Shown: piece after piece, positions 1 to 11,640 of the stretch
Layout of the letters: every line of letters begins with the position of its first letter
Numbering within the stretch: the first letter of the stretch is position 1
DNA from: Puccinia triticina
Lineage: Eukaryota > Basidiomycota > Pucciniomycetes > Pucciniales > Pucciniaceae
Assembly (NCBI RefSeq): GCF_026914185.1
Contig: NC_070567.1
Location: 5,420,001-5,484,000, forward strand
Direction: 5' to 3'
Length of the DNA stretch: 64,000 nt
The notes under the pieces: model-generated
Told to the model about the DNA's origin: nothing
Seen by the model: the letters and a program-made list of their open reading frames with translations, nothing else
The model's database searches: none
Program-made: the position numbers and the translations under genes

Positions 1-449
1 TTTTGGAGACATTTCCATTCCATTCAATTTCTAAAGTCCATTCATCAAGATAGGGATTGAATTTAACTTTGATTTTTTTGAGGGCTGAGATTCAGATGCT
101 TGGAAAAAATAAGGGTCAGCCTAAATGCACTCCAAACTTTTACTTTGTGCACTCCACATTTTTGGCTTTGGGGGGCCAGCACTCCAAAAAAGTTGGAGTG
201 CCTTGATTTTGTACTCCCAAAACCTGAAGTCCCAGATGGGCACTCCATGTTTATTGGAGTACACATCTGGGTACTGCAAAATTGACCAAAATAGGGGAGT
301 GCAGCTAGATGCACTCCAAAAAAATGGAGTGCAAGCCCAAGCACTCCACCTTTTCAGTGAAGGATTTTGGCTTTGCATTCCAGCTGGCAAATACCATATG
401 GAGTGCATTGGGGTGCACTCCAAGTCTCATTTTTTTGGAGTGCCCACAG

Positions 450-1262
450 CAATCACACCACTCAATGACCGGTCTGGACCATCAAGGGTAATAACACCTC
501 CTCTTGATGACTGGCCATCACCGGTCATCCGGAGGAGGTGTTATTTCTCTCGATGACCGGCACAGACCGGTCATCGAGGGGAGTAAAATCTTCTCTCAAT
601 GACCGGCACAGACCAGTCATCAAGGGGAGTAACATCTCCTCTTGATGACCGGTCTGTGCCGGTCATTGAGTGAAATAACACCTCCTCTGGATGACCGGTG
701 GGTACCGGTCATTGAGGGGAGGTCCTACTCCTCTTGATGACTGGTCTTTACCGGCCATTGAGGGGACTCATACCTCTTCTTGTTGACCGGTCTGACCAGT
801 CATTGAGAGGAGGTGCTACTCCCCTCGGTGACCAGCACAGACCGGTCATCAAGAGGAGGTGCTACTCCCCTTGGTGACCGGCATAGACCGGTCATTGAGA
901 GATGTTACTACCCACGATGACCGGTCTGTGCCGGTCATCGAGAGAAGATGTTACTCCCCTCAATGACCGGCACAGACCAATCATCAAGAGGAGATGTTAC
1001 TCCGCTCGATGACAGGCACAGACCGGTCATTAAGAGGAGGTGTTACTCCCCTCAATGACCGGTCTGTGCCGGTCATTGAGAGAAGATTTTACTCCCCTTG
1101 ATGACCGGCACAGACCGGTCATCGAGAGGTGTGAGTCCCCTCATTGTCAATGACCAGTCTGTGCCGGTCATTGGGAGGTGTGACTGATGACTGGTCCGCG
1201 CTGGTCATTGAGAGGTGTGAGTTCCCCCAATGACCGGTACAGACCGGTCATTGAGGGGAGAC
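450..1262. repeat. ATGACCGG/CCGGTCAT hairpin array
   Basis: Roughly 17 tandem but imperfect units, each a short inverted repeat ATGACCGG-(6-7 nt, often CACAGA or TCTGTG)-CCGGTCAT. They are separated by about 15-20 nt purine-rich spacers such as GAGGGGAGTAACATCTCCTC. Each unit could fold as a stem-loop in single-stranded DNA or RNA. The units are not exact direct repeats and the spacers are themselves related, so this is not a CRISPR array. The same array occurs in the second copy at about 8336-9148. Confidence 0.85.
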
Positions 1263-1289
1263 GTGAGAGCATCTCCACCGCGCGGGACT

Positions 1290-1672
1290 ATCTGAGAGCA
1301 TCAGCATTGGTGGCTAAGTTAGTATGGACTAACTAGCTCGGATTATCCTTGGAATAAGCTAATCTGATCGGCCAACCGCATGGGTGGGGATTAGCGGGTC
1401 CGAGGCTGTTGGAGGTTATGTGTTTAGGTGCCTGTATGTTATGTGTTTGGCACCTAAACACATAGAGTTCATGCTTTCAAGCATGATGCATATGCATGTT
1501 GTGTTTAGTCCGAGGATTAGTGGGGTCTACATCTAGACCCCACTAGCTCCAAACGGAGCTCTGGGTCAAGTTGATCCCGAGTTGATCCGAGCCGATGCGG
1601 ATGCGGGGGTGGACTAAGTGCCCTAATCAGGGCTAACTTAGTACCAAATGCGGATGCTCTGATGAGGGACTA
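1290..1672. mobile_element. MITE-like inverted-repeat segment nested in the 2-kb repeat
   Basis: The segment begins GAGCATCAGCATTGGTGG and ends with the inverted counterpart near GCGGATGCTC. Arms of about 30 bp also share CTAAGTTAG. The triplet TGA is present on both sides and may be a target duplication. A second palindrome (TTAGGTGCC...GGCACCTAA) sits in the middle. A copy exists at the equivalent place in the right-hand repeat (about 9176-9558). Confidence 0.55.
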
Positions 1673-2005
1673 AATCCCCAACTCGCGCGACTGCGGCACA
1701 GTTTTAGTCCACCGCCCAAAGACTTTTTCATACCGCAGAGTCCCTAAAGGGAATGCCCCCAATCCCCCTGCATCACCGGTCGTCAAGAAGAGTACACCGC
1801 TCAATGGTTGGACCGGTCATCAAGAGGTTGAGCTTGTACACCTCTTGATTGCCGGACTGGTGTGGGAATAAGAGCTGGTTGGTGGGTAGAAATGTCCGCT
1901 AACCGCCCTCTTCAAGATATATGTTTCCGGGCTGAGTGATTATTGGTGTCTCGGCTCCACACTGCTACTATCTGCTAGCCTTCAGCGCTCCTGACTGAGC
2001 CTGAT

Positions 2006-2587
2006 TCGGAAGCTGACAAATTCTTCCAACCAACTCTTTCACTTTTAGAAACACGCGCGCATCACAATTACGATGTGAATGGTTATTTGACGTTCAAAGT
2101 ACGCGTGGATCCTGGGTTGGATCCCGAGCACGCCAGGTGATTTGCCCAGGATTTTACTTACAAGTCACTTCTCGCCGATCAAACTGAAGTCGGGTTTCCT
2201 GTTATGCGTGACAGATACGCCCAAAGCGCAGTGGCCAGACATACATTCGAAGCGTATGACAACACCGAGGGCCAAGCTGAACAGGCTTTGAGAAACGCTC
2301 ATGCGTTGGCTCATAAGAAGAATCCCAGTGGCAGCTCCGACAGCGCGGCAAGCACAAACAGCGATGGCCATGCAGGAACTTTCAGACTTTCGAGCATCGT
2401 CTCCAACAAAAGCCCCGAAGAGAAGGCAATCGAAGCCGCTCATAAGAAATCACTCTCCTCACGTCATCGCGGTGCAATGCAATACGGGCCAGTCCGAACA
2501 AGCATCTGGATGAAAGAGGGAATCGGAAGGCGTGCACGAGAGCTCAAAAACAGAATCACCAACAAGATTGAAAAAGAGCGTGAGTAA
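2006..2587 (+). pseudogene. 3' fragment of an unrecognised gene, cut by the 2-kb repeat
   Basis: The reading frame is open from the first base after the repeat (DSEADKFFQPTLSLLE...) to the TAA at 2585-2587, apart from one in-frame TGA at 2138-2140. Coding-like sequence continues on both sides of that stop. The reading resumes with FAQDFTYKSLLADQTEV and includes the first ATG at 2204. The upstream part of the gene is absent: the frame runs straight into the repeat end at 2005. The product is hydrophilic, with a basic, helix-prone C-terminus (ARELKNRITNKIEKERE). I do not recognise the family. AGG-TGA-TTT could derive from AGG-CGA-TTT by a C-to-T change. It is most simply a gene truncated by repeat insertion or rearrangement and then mutated. 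If the TGA is removed by an unseen intron, the downstream 128 codons could still be expressed. Confidence 0.6.
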
Positions 2588-3532
2588 ACCAAACATAGTG
2601 AAGCATCAGATTCAACAACTTCAGATTCTCAAGACACCTTGCTTTGTTTTTATAGCTCAAGTTGAAACCGAAGGAAGAGGCTAGGATAGTCCCGCCTCAC
2701 GTTCGGGTTATGTAGGGATAAGACTTGCGCCGCCCCGCCGACCCAACTATCCCGGATATTCATTGTAAAATATTCTCTAGATATGCATTGAGACAGTAGT
2801 CAAACAAAATCAGACATTTCATTTCTGCATTTCCAAGGATGTCGTACATGGGTAGATGAAAAGTTGTCCTCATATTTCTCCTGCGTATACTTTATGCATA
2901 ATACAAGTTGGACATCCGGACGCAGCCTGCGGGACCCACTCCATTGTCTTAAGGAATCTGGGGAGTGGCTCTAGGGTCACAACACTCCAGGGCCATGGTG
3001 CAGATCCTAATCACCGCCACGGCAGATAAGCTAACTCAACTAGTATCCTGTTTCCTCGGGCGGAGTGGTCAACCATCTGGCGCATTGGCCGGACTGTCCT
3101 CCGCCTTCCGATCAGAGGTACTTCATCAAGGCCTCTTAAACAAGCGTTTCGTGTTGAATGGTTCAACCTGCTCGATGTAACCGTCCCATGTTCCACCCGA
3201 CCCCCACCCTTCAATTTTGTTGTTTGAAGTGCTGTCGCGGATTGTATTTTGCAAACTTTTTCAGTCGCGCTACCACTCTGTGGTTTCATAACCACTGTAT
3301 GTACCTGACTTAGCGGCCCAAATTCGTTTTGGTGTGCGGACGGAGTTGGTGAGGTTCCAAGAAGCGACCCACTTTTGCATCAGACCATCACGGCGGGATA
3401 TGGCAAAACGTATACATTCCCCCACCGGCTGGGAATAGGGACATGCTACGCAGTCAGACTATTCCTCCACATCCTATCTGACCAGATCCACTCCGGTTCT
3501 ACAACTACTCATTCTCGACAAGTTGAGAAGCC
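2588..3532. other. intergenic region and presumed promoter of gene 1
   Basis: No convincing gene is present. The last 50 bp before the ATG at 3533 resemble the sequence just upstream of the paralogue's ATG on the minus strand (both contain a CCTCC(A/G)CATCC element and end GAAGCCATGACC). This supports the start codon chosen and a shared 5' leader. Confidence 0.5.
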
Positions 3533-6500
3533 ATGACCGGCTTCAAGCCCGGTTTCTCACAGGCCCTGTGCATTGTCCTCTTGTTGCTCAACGAGCTTCC
3601 AAGAAATTTGACCCGATTTGAAGTTGTTGCCGTCTCGCCAGGATCGGTCGACGAAGTATTATCAAGTGGATCAAGCGAGATCTCCGGCTTGGAAGCAGCT
3701 CGGTCTGAGTTCCCACTTGCAGCTCAAAATGTCGACACTCTCGGCCACCACGCCGAGCCCCCAGACGACACGAGGAAGACTGAAGCAGAATTACCAAAGC
3801 TCAATAGGGACGGCCCCAGTCTTTCAGAAATGCCCCAGCAAGAGTAAGTGTGGTCTTCAGTGCACTAATCCAGTATGATTGGCCATCGGCGGTATTGACG
3901 TGCCAAAATTCGCATTGACTGGGGCTTGCTTCTACGACTGTAACTGGATCAGAGACGCTGCTTCTGCGAGCTCAATCTGCGCACCGCCCACGAACTTGGA
4001 AAGTCGAGAGGATCCTCAGACGGAGCCAGTAAAGGCAAACAAGGAGCAAACAAGGTGAAATATCAAAGTTACGTTGTAAAAGCGGAACTGCTCACTGAGG
4101 CTCAGTTGATAATTAGTTTTCCAGGAGAATATGCCAGTGCCGCTAGTGGCAGCGACGACACCGAGAGTCGTGATGTTGCGTATGATGAAGCAAAAATTCC
4201 AAAGGCGGCTGGGGACACTGAACAACAGAAGGGTTATACTCCTCACATCAACTCCGCTAATGCATACAACCCCGATGGAGAACACCCCCTGTCAAGATTG
4301 CAAAATCAGCTGGGCGAGGAGAACCCGTTATACCCATCGGTTCCCTATCATGCTGACTATCACTACACTCCAGCTTGGGATCAATCACCCTTCTATTACC
4401 AATTGCATTACCAAGATACCGTTGTACCCGTAACGACCTTGCAAGTAATCCGGAACTTCGCATATTTCCCTGTACCGAAAGATAGTATTCCATCCGCCTA
4501 CGATCAATCGTATGCTCACACCGGATTTGCCACTCCAACCTACAACACTGGTTTTGAAGAGAACTTTAGTTCCCCATTGCCAAGCAGCGCTCAAGCAATG
4601 GGCGCCCCATCTGGTTCACAACGTTTTCCTGATCACAAGTCGAAGTCGTCCAATTTCCCTCCCAGATTGGGGAAGTAAGTCACAAGAATCGAGACGCCGC
4701 GCTTGTTGTTGGTTGCTGATGAAAGAGCATTGGCTAACCTTGTCTGAATCTGGTCCGTTTCCTTAGAAAAAATTATCGGTACGACAAAGCGGCTTCCCGA
4801 TCGAGGACCAAGAATCGAGTTGACTCAGCGACCGATGCTCCTGACGAAAATAGACTACGAAGCTCCTCCAATCTGGAGACATCGAGGGGAGAAAGTTCAT
4901 CCAGTGTGAGTGCTGCAACAGGCGGATTGACCCATGAACCTGAGATCCCAGCTGCAGATGAGTCAGAGATCCTTGCTCAGGGTTCATCTCCAAGACCAAA
5001 ACACAAGTCAAAAACATCTGAAGCCGAAATTGAAACTGGTGCGCACGAGACTCTAGAAAAAACGAAACAAGCTTTCGAAGCTAAATCATTCACTCCACAA
5101 GTACGTCATCAAGCCACTGATTCACTCAACCAAGCCAGCAGCAAGCCTGCTCAAGCTTTGCAAATCTCCTCATCTGAGCTGAGAAAAACGAAGATAAAGG
5201 ATTTGAAAAATTCACACGGATTTTCGAAAACTCTGGGACCAGCTGTAAATCTTGATCCCTCCGAAGGACATGAATCCATACCTAACGACAACTTGCCCTC
5301 GGTTTCAGTTCCAGCTGCTGAAGGTTCTTCGCATGCTAGAATTCCTTTTGGCGAAGGTATTCCTTCGGAAGGCCTAGAGCCCAATGGTGCTCTGAAAGCC
5401 GTCGAGCGAGTAGACCAGGTCCCCAGTGAGAACAGATTGCCAACCCATAGTGACTCACAGAACCAAGGATTATTTCGATCTTCTGAAGTAGAAAGCCCGG
5501 ATCTTGAGGCTGCATTGACGAATATGAATGTGGCTAGTTCCCGAAGAAGAAGGCCACACCCCAGTTCCATCCGGAATATTTCCCAACCTCCGCAACGTAA
5601 TAGATTTGCAGCGTGAGTGAATATGACTACCTGTGCCGCAATGGTATTCAATAATTGTCATATTCTTTTATATCTGAGACGAACTAATTTATCATATCTG
5701 CTATGTTTCCAGTCTTGACGAGTTAGAGAGCGTGGTCCATAAATCTGGGTCTGAAGGTCAACCTGGAGCGGCTAAAAACTTCGATGATAGCGAAAATCAT
5801 GAAACGGAAGGCAGGGCAGCACCTGATAAAGAGACCAACTCTGAGCAAGTTACTACTGCCTCGAAGAAAACGTATGATCCCAGGATAATTCTGGATTCTA
5901 CGAGGTCTTACCTGAAATCTGGAGCGAATTTGGCTCTCAGCGCTTGGTACAAAGTCCCCAGTCTCCGACCATCCGTTCCATCATTCCAATTTCTGCGATT
6001 CACAAGGAGTGGACTTGTACAGAAGCTGGCGGACCATTCGCCATCCTTCCCTTCTGGAAAAACACTTTTGGATTTCTTAAAAAACTCCAAATCGAAATTT
6101 GGAAATATAGTTGGAAGAAGAATAGGATATCGCAGCTACCCAGTACCTCTTCAGCTCAAGGAAGAACCAGTTCGAGTAATATCTACAACAGAAAAGGAAC
6201 CTATCAAAGGAAAAGATGCCTCGAGGTCTTCTTGTTCTTCAGCAGCACCTTCTCTGAAGTCTTTTGATCTCAAATCACGCGAATCGCCGATAAAGCCTAT
6301 AGGTGCAGGTGTTCCACAAAGTTCCGGAATTTCGGATGGACGGCCGATGTTGAATTTAGGCAAATCTGTCGAAGGCGAGTCGAGTTCAAGTTCAAGAAAG
6401 AAGAAAAACCTTCGATTTAAGCCCAACGAAGACGAACGCTTGCCCGATTACGTCAAGGAAATAATAAAAAAGGCTGGTTCTGCTACGCCCCCGCAAGTTG

Positions 6501-7783
6501 AAGCACTGAGAATTATTGGGAAGTTTATGAAAGCGGATTCAGTGGGAAGCTATACCCCAGTGTACTTGTACAAGGAAGCATTTCATGTGGACAAGAAGTC
6601 AGCCAACATGGATCAGGAAGCAGCCCAAGACATAGCGGATCTCCAAGCAATGGAGAAATATATGGATCAAGTTATGCTGAAATCAGCAGATCATAAACCA
6701 TGGAAATGGCTAGTTGATAGAATTGGTAGCATTGAAGGGAACAGAAGGTGGAAAGCGCTTCGAAGACAATACAATCAACCTAAAATGCTGATCAGATGGA
6801 AGGACCACAAGGAAAAGGTTCGAGATTTTCACATCCTAAGAATTGGATACGCCCTGCAACTGGACAAACAGTGGCCAACATTTTATGACGCTACTTATTC
6901 GGATTTTGTGTATGTGAGCTTCGCCTTCGAGGACAAAAATATTCGTAAAGACTTCATTGCGATCGCGGGCGCAGATGAACTTGGACATAGGCTCTTTACT
7001 CTTCGTCTTAGGTCCGGCCGTGTGTATCCTCACAACTGGTTGCACCCCAAGGATCTGAAAATAGCTTACCAACAAGGGCTCGACACTAATGTTATTATTA
7101 ACGTTGGCGATTTTCTGCAGTTCGGAAGCAAATACATGAGTCTTGTCGGCAAGCTCGGGATTCCGTCATACAGAGACATTCCCGGTCTCCTTTTCCTAAT
7201 CTGGAATGACAAGGATAGACCATGGGGCACTTCACCGGAGAAAATGTGGCTTCTGAGCAATCCAAAAACAAAAAAACTTTATACCGACCGGTATCAACTC
7301 CTGAAACACGAGTGGAAGTACAAAAATACAGAACTCACTGACCTCATCCACCTGGCTACTCCCTTGCAAAACCAACTAAAAGACTTGTCGGCAGTATGGT
7401 GCAACTTATCGGACATCATGGAATGGAAAGAATATGAAATGGATGCCGAAAAAATGGCAAGAATTGGCTTGAAATTGAGAATACCAAAGACAAGAGATGC
7501 AGAGGTGAATTTAGAAAAGTTAGATGAAATTTTGAAGGAAGACAAGACAATCTCAGAAAATATGCGGACAACCATGAGACATTGGTTTGAAAATAATGCC
7601 AACTCACCATATAACAAACCAATTTATGATGGAGATGTGCAAATTGAAAGACCTTCTGCCTTCTCATTAGGCTTCCTGTCTGGATTTGGAGATTACATAG
7701 CAGCATGTTTGCATCAAAGAACAATGTCACCAGCATACTATCCTTTTTTTGCAATAATTGAACAACAGAAAAAGGTTTCCTGA
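3533..7783 (+). CDS. gene 1: lineage-specific long secreted protein, 5 exons (1,295 aa)
   Basis: Exons read 3533-3843, 3953-4054, 4117-4674, 4767-5612 and 5713-7783, all with GT-AG introns and all introns in phase 2. The start has a predicted signal peptide: residues 10-19 form a leucine-rich hydrophobic core (QALCIVLLLL). Residues about 138-323 are rich in Tyr, His and Pro. Residues about 324-830 are polar and low in complexity (Ser, Lys, Glu). A basic patch, SSSRKKKNLRFK, lies near 830-840. A more structured C-terminal region (about 850-1260) contains many Trp, Tyr and charged residues, including WLVDRIG, YQQGLDTN and GTSPEKMWLLS. I recognise no known domain, so a role as a host-directed secreted protein is inference from secretion signal and lineage-specific look only. 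The exon plan and the mostly in-frame length differences relative to gene 2 (15783-20030) strongly support the model. The gene lies between two identical 2-kb repeats. Confidence 0.82.
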
Positions 7784-7886
7784 TTAAAACTTACAAGACT
7801 AATTTCTTTTCGGGGTTTTGTTGTTGTTTGCTTGATTCAAAATGAGGAATAAAAAGTGATATTTTTCATCCATTATAGGTTGGAGG
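7784..7886. other. 3' flank of gene 1
   Basis: An AT-rich 103-bp tail between the TGA of gene 1 and the right-hand 2-kb repeat. It includes an AATAAAAAG stretch (near 7848) that could serve for poly(A) addition. TATAG at 7874-7878 is repeated just beyond the repeat at 9893-9897. This is a weak candidate for a target-site duplication. Confidence 0.35.
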
Positions 7887-9891
7887 TTTTGGAGACATTT
7901 CCATTCCATTCAATTTCTAAAGTCCATTCATCAAGATAGGGATTGAATTTAACTTTGATTTTTTTGAGGGCTGAGATTCAGATGCTTGGAAAAAATAAGG
8001 GTCAGCCTAAATGCACTCCAAACTTTTACTTTGTGCACTCCACATTTTTGGCTTTGGGGGGCCAGCACTCCAAAAAAGTTGGAGTGCCTTGATTTTGTAC
8101 TCCCAAAACCTGAAGTCCCAGATGGGCACTCCATGTTTATTGGAGTACACATCTGGGTACTGCAAAATTGACCAAAATAGGGGAGTGCAGCTAGATGCAC
8201 TCCAAAAAAATGGAGTGCAAGCCCAAGCACTCCACCTTTTCAGTGAAGGATTTTGGCTTTGCATTCCAGCTGGCAAATACCATATGGAGTGCATTGGGGT
8301 GCACTCCAAGTCTCATTTTTTTGGAGTGCCCACAGCAATCACACCACTCAATGACCGGTCTGGACCATCAAGGGTAATAACACCTCCTCTTGATGACTGG
8401 CCATCACCGGTCATCCGGAGGAGGTGTTATTTCTCTCGATGACCGGCACAGACCGGTCATCGAGGGGAGTAAAATCTTCTCTCAATGACCGGCACAGACC
8501 AGTCATCAAGGGGAGTAACATCTCCTCTTGATGACCGGTCTGTGCCGGTCATTGAGTGAAATAACACCTCCTCTGGATGACCGGTGGGTACCGGTCATTG
8601 AGGGGAGGTCCTACTCCTCTTGATGACTGGTCTTTACCGGCCATTGAGGGGACTCATACCTCTTCTTGTTGACCGGTCTGACCAGTCATTGAGAGGAGGT
8701 GCTACTCCCCTCGGTGACCAGCACAGACCGGTCATCAAGAGGAGGTGCTACTCCCCTTGGTGACCGGCATAGACCGGTCATTGAGAGATGTTACTACCCA
8801 CGATGACCGGTCTGTGCCGGTCATCGAGAGAAGATGTTACTCCCCTCAATGACCGGCACAGACCAATCATCAAGAGGAGATGTTACTCCGCTCGATGACA
8901 GGCACAGACCGGTCATTAAGAGGAGGTGTTACTCCCCTCAATGACCGGTCTGTGCCGGTCATTGAGAGAAGATTTTACTCCCCTTGATGACCGGCACAGA
9001 CCGGTCATCGAGAGGTGTGAGTCCCCTCATTGTCAATGACCAGTCTGTGCCGGTCATTGGGAGGTGTGACTGATGACTGGTCCGCGCTGGTCATTGAGAG
9101 GTGTGAGTTCCCCCAATGACCGGTACAGACCGGTCATTGAGGGGAGACGTGAGAGCATCTCCACCGCGCGGGACTATCTGAGAGCATCAGCATTGGTGGC
9201 TAAGTTAGTATGGACTAACTAGCTCGGATTATCCTTGGAATAAGCTAATCTGATCGGCCAACCGCATGGGTGGGGATTAGCGGGTCCGAGGCTGTTGGAG
9301 GTTATGTGTTTAGGTGCCTGTATGTTATGTGTTTGGCACCTAAACACATAGAGTTCATGCTTTCAAGCATGATGCATATGCATGTTGTGTTTAGTCCGAG
9401 GATTAGTGGGGTCTACATCTAGACCCCACTAGCTCCAAACGGAGCTCTGGGTCAAGTTGATCCCGAGTTGATCCGAGCCGATGCGGATGCGGGGGTGGAC
9501 TAAGTGCCCTAATCAGGGCTAACTTAGTACCAAATGCGGATGCTCTGATGAGGGACTAAATCCCCAACTCGCGCGACTGCGGCACAGTTTTAGTCCACCG
9601 CCCAAAGACTTTTTCATACCGCAGAGTCCCTAAAGGGAATGCCCCCAATCCCCCTGCATCACCGGTCGTCAAGAAGAGTACACCGCTCAATGGTTGGACC
9701 GGTCATCAAGAGGTTGAGCTTGTACACCTCTTGATTGCCGGACTGGTGTGGGAATAAGAGCTGGTTGGTGGGTAGAAATGTCCGCTAACCGCCCTCTTCA
9801 AGATATATGTTTCCGGGCTGAGTGATTATTGGTGTCTCGGCTCCACACTGCTACTATCTGCTAGCCTTCAGCGCTCCTGACTGAGCCTGAT
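7887..9891. repeat. 2-kb direct repeat, right copy
   Basis: This is the second copy of 1-2005, in the same orientation and identical wherever compared. It contains the same internal order: TGGAGTGC inverted units, the CCGGTCAT hairpin array (about 8336-9148), the nested MITE-like segment and the tail ending CTGAGCCTGAT. The right flank (CTATAGCGTAATAATCC) is unrelated to the flank of the left copy. Absence of divergence implies a very recent origin or gene conversion. Confidence 0.9.
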
Positions 9892-10222
9892 CTATAGCGT
9901 AATAATCCGCAAGTGAATAAAGCTCCGCACTCCGCAAGTAATCCCATAAGTAATGATAAGGTCACGTAAAACTCTCCTAATACTCCAGTACGTTGTGGTA
10001 AGACCAATCAAAATCAAACCCCATACAAATACATTAAAATACAATTTACATATATTACATTCATGAACACACCATCAAAGAATATGGAAGAATTTAGTTT
10101 ACAAGTTATAAGACAGTTACATATAAATTACACAAGAACTCTTTATCTTAATGCGCCTAAAAGCGCTGAACACCCTTAAAATCACATGTACACATTTTTG
10201 TTTTCACATAGAGTTTATTTTA
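9892..10222. other. AT-rich spacer
   Basis: No gene is seen. The sequence is AT-rich, and the stretch CCGCACTCCGCAAGTAATCC near 9930 resembles the CCGCTCCGC-type motifs of the LTR-related repeats elsewhere in the window. Confidence 0.3.
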
Positions 10223-10967
10223 CGGACTTACTTCGCGCACTGCGAAAAACACTTCGCGCACTGCACAGTGCGCGGATTCCCAAACACTTCGCACACTGCG
10301 GGTAAACTACACAACTTTTTGAAGATTTTTCTTGACAAATCAATAAACAGGCTTCTCATTGGCCTCTCTGAATTTTTTGGAAGTTTTTCAAAGCATTCTT
10401 CTATGTTTAAAAAAATCATTAAAAACCAGAAGAAATGTAGGATTTGGGCGCCTAAAAAACAAGGTTCCTATAGCCCAAAAATTTCAAATAATTTTTTGAG
10501 TAATGAGAAATGTAAGAAAAGCTACTTCAAAACTTTTCAGCCACTTTTTGCAAGCATACAGGTCTGAAAAATGAGGATAATTTAGATGCAATGTGCTAAT
10601 ATGTGTTGAAGTTTCTTGTTTTTCAGACCTGTATGCTTGCACAAAGTGCCTGAAAGGTTTTGAAGTAGCTTTTCTTACATGTTACATTACTCAACAAATT
10701 ATTTGAAATTTTTGGGTTATGGGAACCTTGTTTTTTAGGCACCCAAATCCAACATTTCTTCTGGTTTTTAATGATTTTTTTAAACATAGAAGAATGCTTT
10801 GAAAAACTTCCAAAAAATTCAGAGAGGCCAATGAGAAGCCTTTCTATTGATTTGTCAAGAAAAATCTTCAAAAAGTTGCGTAGTTTACCCGCAGTGCGCG
10901 AAGTGTTTGGGAATCCGCGCACTGTGCAGTGCGCGAAGTGTTTTTTGCAGTGCGCGAAGTAAGTCCG
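10223..10967. mobile_element. foldback hAT-like MITE with 8-bp target duplication
   Basis: Two inverted arms of about 348 bp (10223-10570 and about 10619-10967) surround a loop of about 50 bp. The ends read CGGACTTACTTCGCGCAC and its reverse complement. The flanks are the perfect 8-bp direct repeat TTATTTTA (10215-10222 and 10968-10975), as expected for hAT-type insertion. The subterminal motif TTCGCGCACTGC is repeated about three times per arm, typical of transposase-binding repeats. There is no coding capacity: the apparent frames in both arms are mirror copies. Confidence 0.85.
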
Positions 10968-10975
10968 TTATTTTA

Positions 10976-11640
10976 TCACAATTTCACTTAAAAACCACTT
11001 ATATCTTGGCAATCACCTCTAAAATGGCCATGTTTTCCCTATTAGGAAATTTCCCCACCTTGATCTTCAATTACATGTAGCAAATCACTTCTTAGACGTA
11101 ATTTTCCTTCCCAATTAGTCCAAGCCAAGTGATCATGACCCAAAGGGGAAATTGTCTTCATTACAGATGGAAATCTTTCCCAACTGGTACATTTATTTCA
11201 CATTACATTGAACAGCTTTCCCCATTAGTACATTTATTTCACTACATTGTAAATCACTCTCAGACGTGATTTTCCTATAAAAGGAGGCCTCTCTTGCCCC
11301 TTCTTGTTTTCTGGCCCCCTCATGCTTGCACTAGTGAATGATAAATGATATTATTCAGCAGACATCACATCAAATTTTGCCCCCATCAAACATTGCCTTA
11401 TCAAAATTGACCCCTTATCAAATATTGCCTCACATCTCACTTTGACTTGAAAATCTGACTTATTAAATTAATTTCAGGAATCTCCCAGAGTACTCATCAC
11501 GCCAAAAATCTTCTAAATTATAACATTACATCAAAATTACATATTACAAGGTTTAAAAAAGTAACAAGATTTAAATAGCTTAAATTCAGGAAGATTGTGC
11601 CACACTAAATTAAATAGTGAATCTCCTAGAGCTTATTTAC
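10976..11640 (+). mobile_element. LTR-like remnant with TATA box
   Basis: AT-rich sequence with promoter-like organisation: a TATAAAAGG box near 11276, then GGCCTCTCTTGCCCC and repeated short CATCAAA/TATCAAA motifs. Repeated ACGTGATTTTCCT-type words (11094, 11265) precede it. It resembles the regulatory half of a retrotransposon LTR. Clear ends and target duplications were not found, and no gag-pol sequence is present. Confidence 0.4.

Larger units (their letters stand above)
1..2005. repeat. 2-kb direct repeat, left copy
   Basis: This stretch recurs at 7887-9891 at a constant offset of 7886. All segments compared agree, and the copies diverge after base 2005 (t versus c). It contains, in order, an array of TGGAGTGC/GCACTCCA inverted units (about 120-440), a hairpin array (about 450-1262), a nested MITE-like segment (about 1290-1670) and a short tail ending in CTGAGCCTGAT. 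The copy may begin left of base 1, so its true start is unseen. It could be one of two LTRs of a non-autonomous retroelement whose interior is 2006-7886, or one of two independent insertions. The TG...CA ends of a typical LTR were not seen. No coding capacity is credible here: the open frames are mirror images of palindromes. Confidence 0.9.

Noticed and set aside
63..556. Overlapping open frames on both strands in the 2-kb repeat (and the same at 7949-8442)
   Set aside because: They arise from TGGAGTGC/GCACTCCA palindromes, repeat the same peptide words on both strands, and show no domain or splice evidence.
450..1262. CRISPR-like repeat/spacer appearance
   Set aside because: Units are imperfect inverted repeats with related spacers, in an intron-containing eukaryotic genome; no cas genes.
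7874..9897. TATAG as a 5-bp target duplication of the right 2-kb repeat
   Set aside because: It requires one extra base at the right end that does not match the left copy; kept only as a weak possibility.
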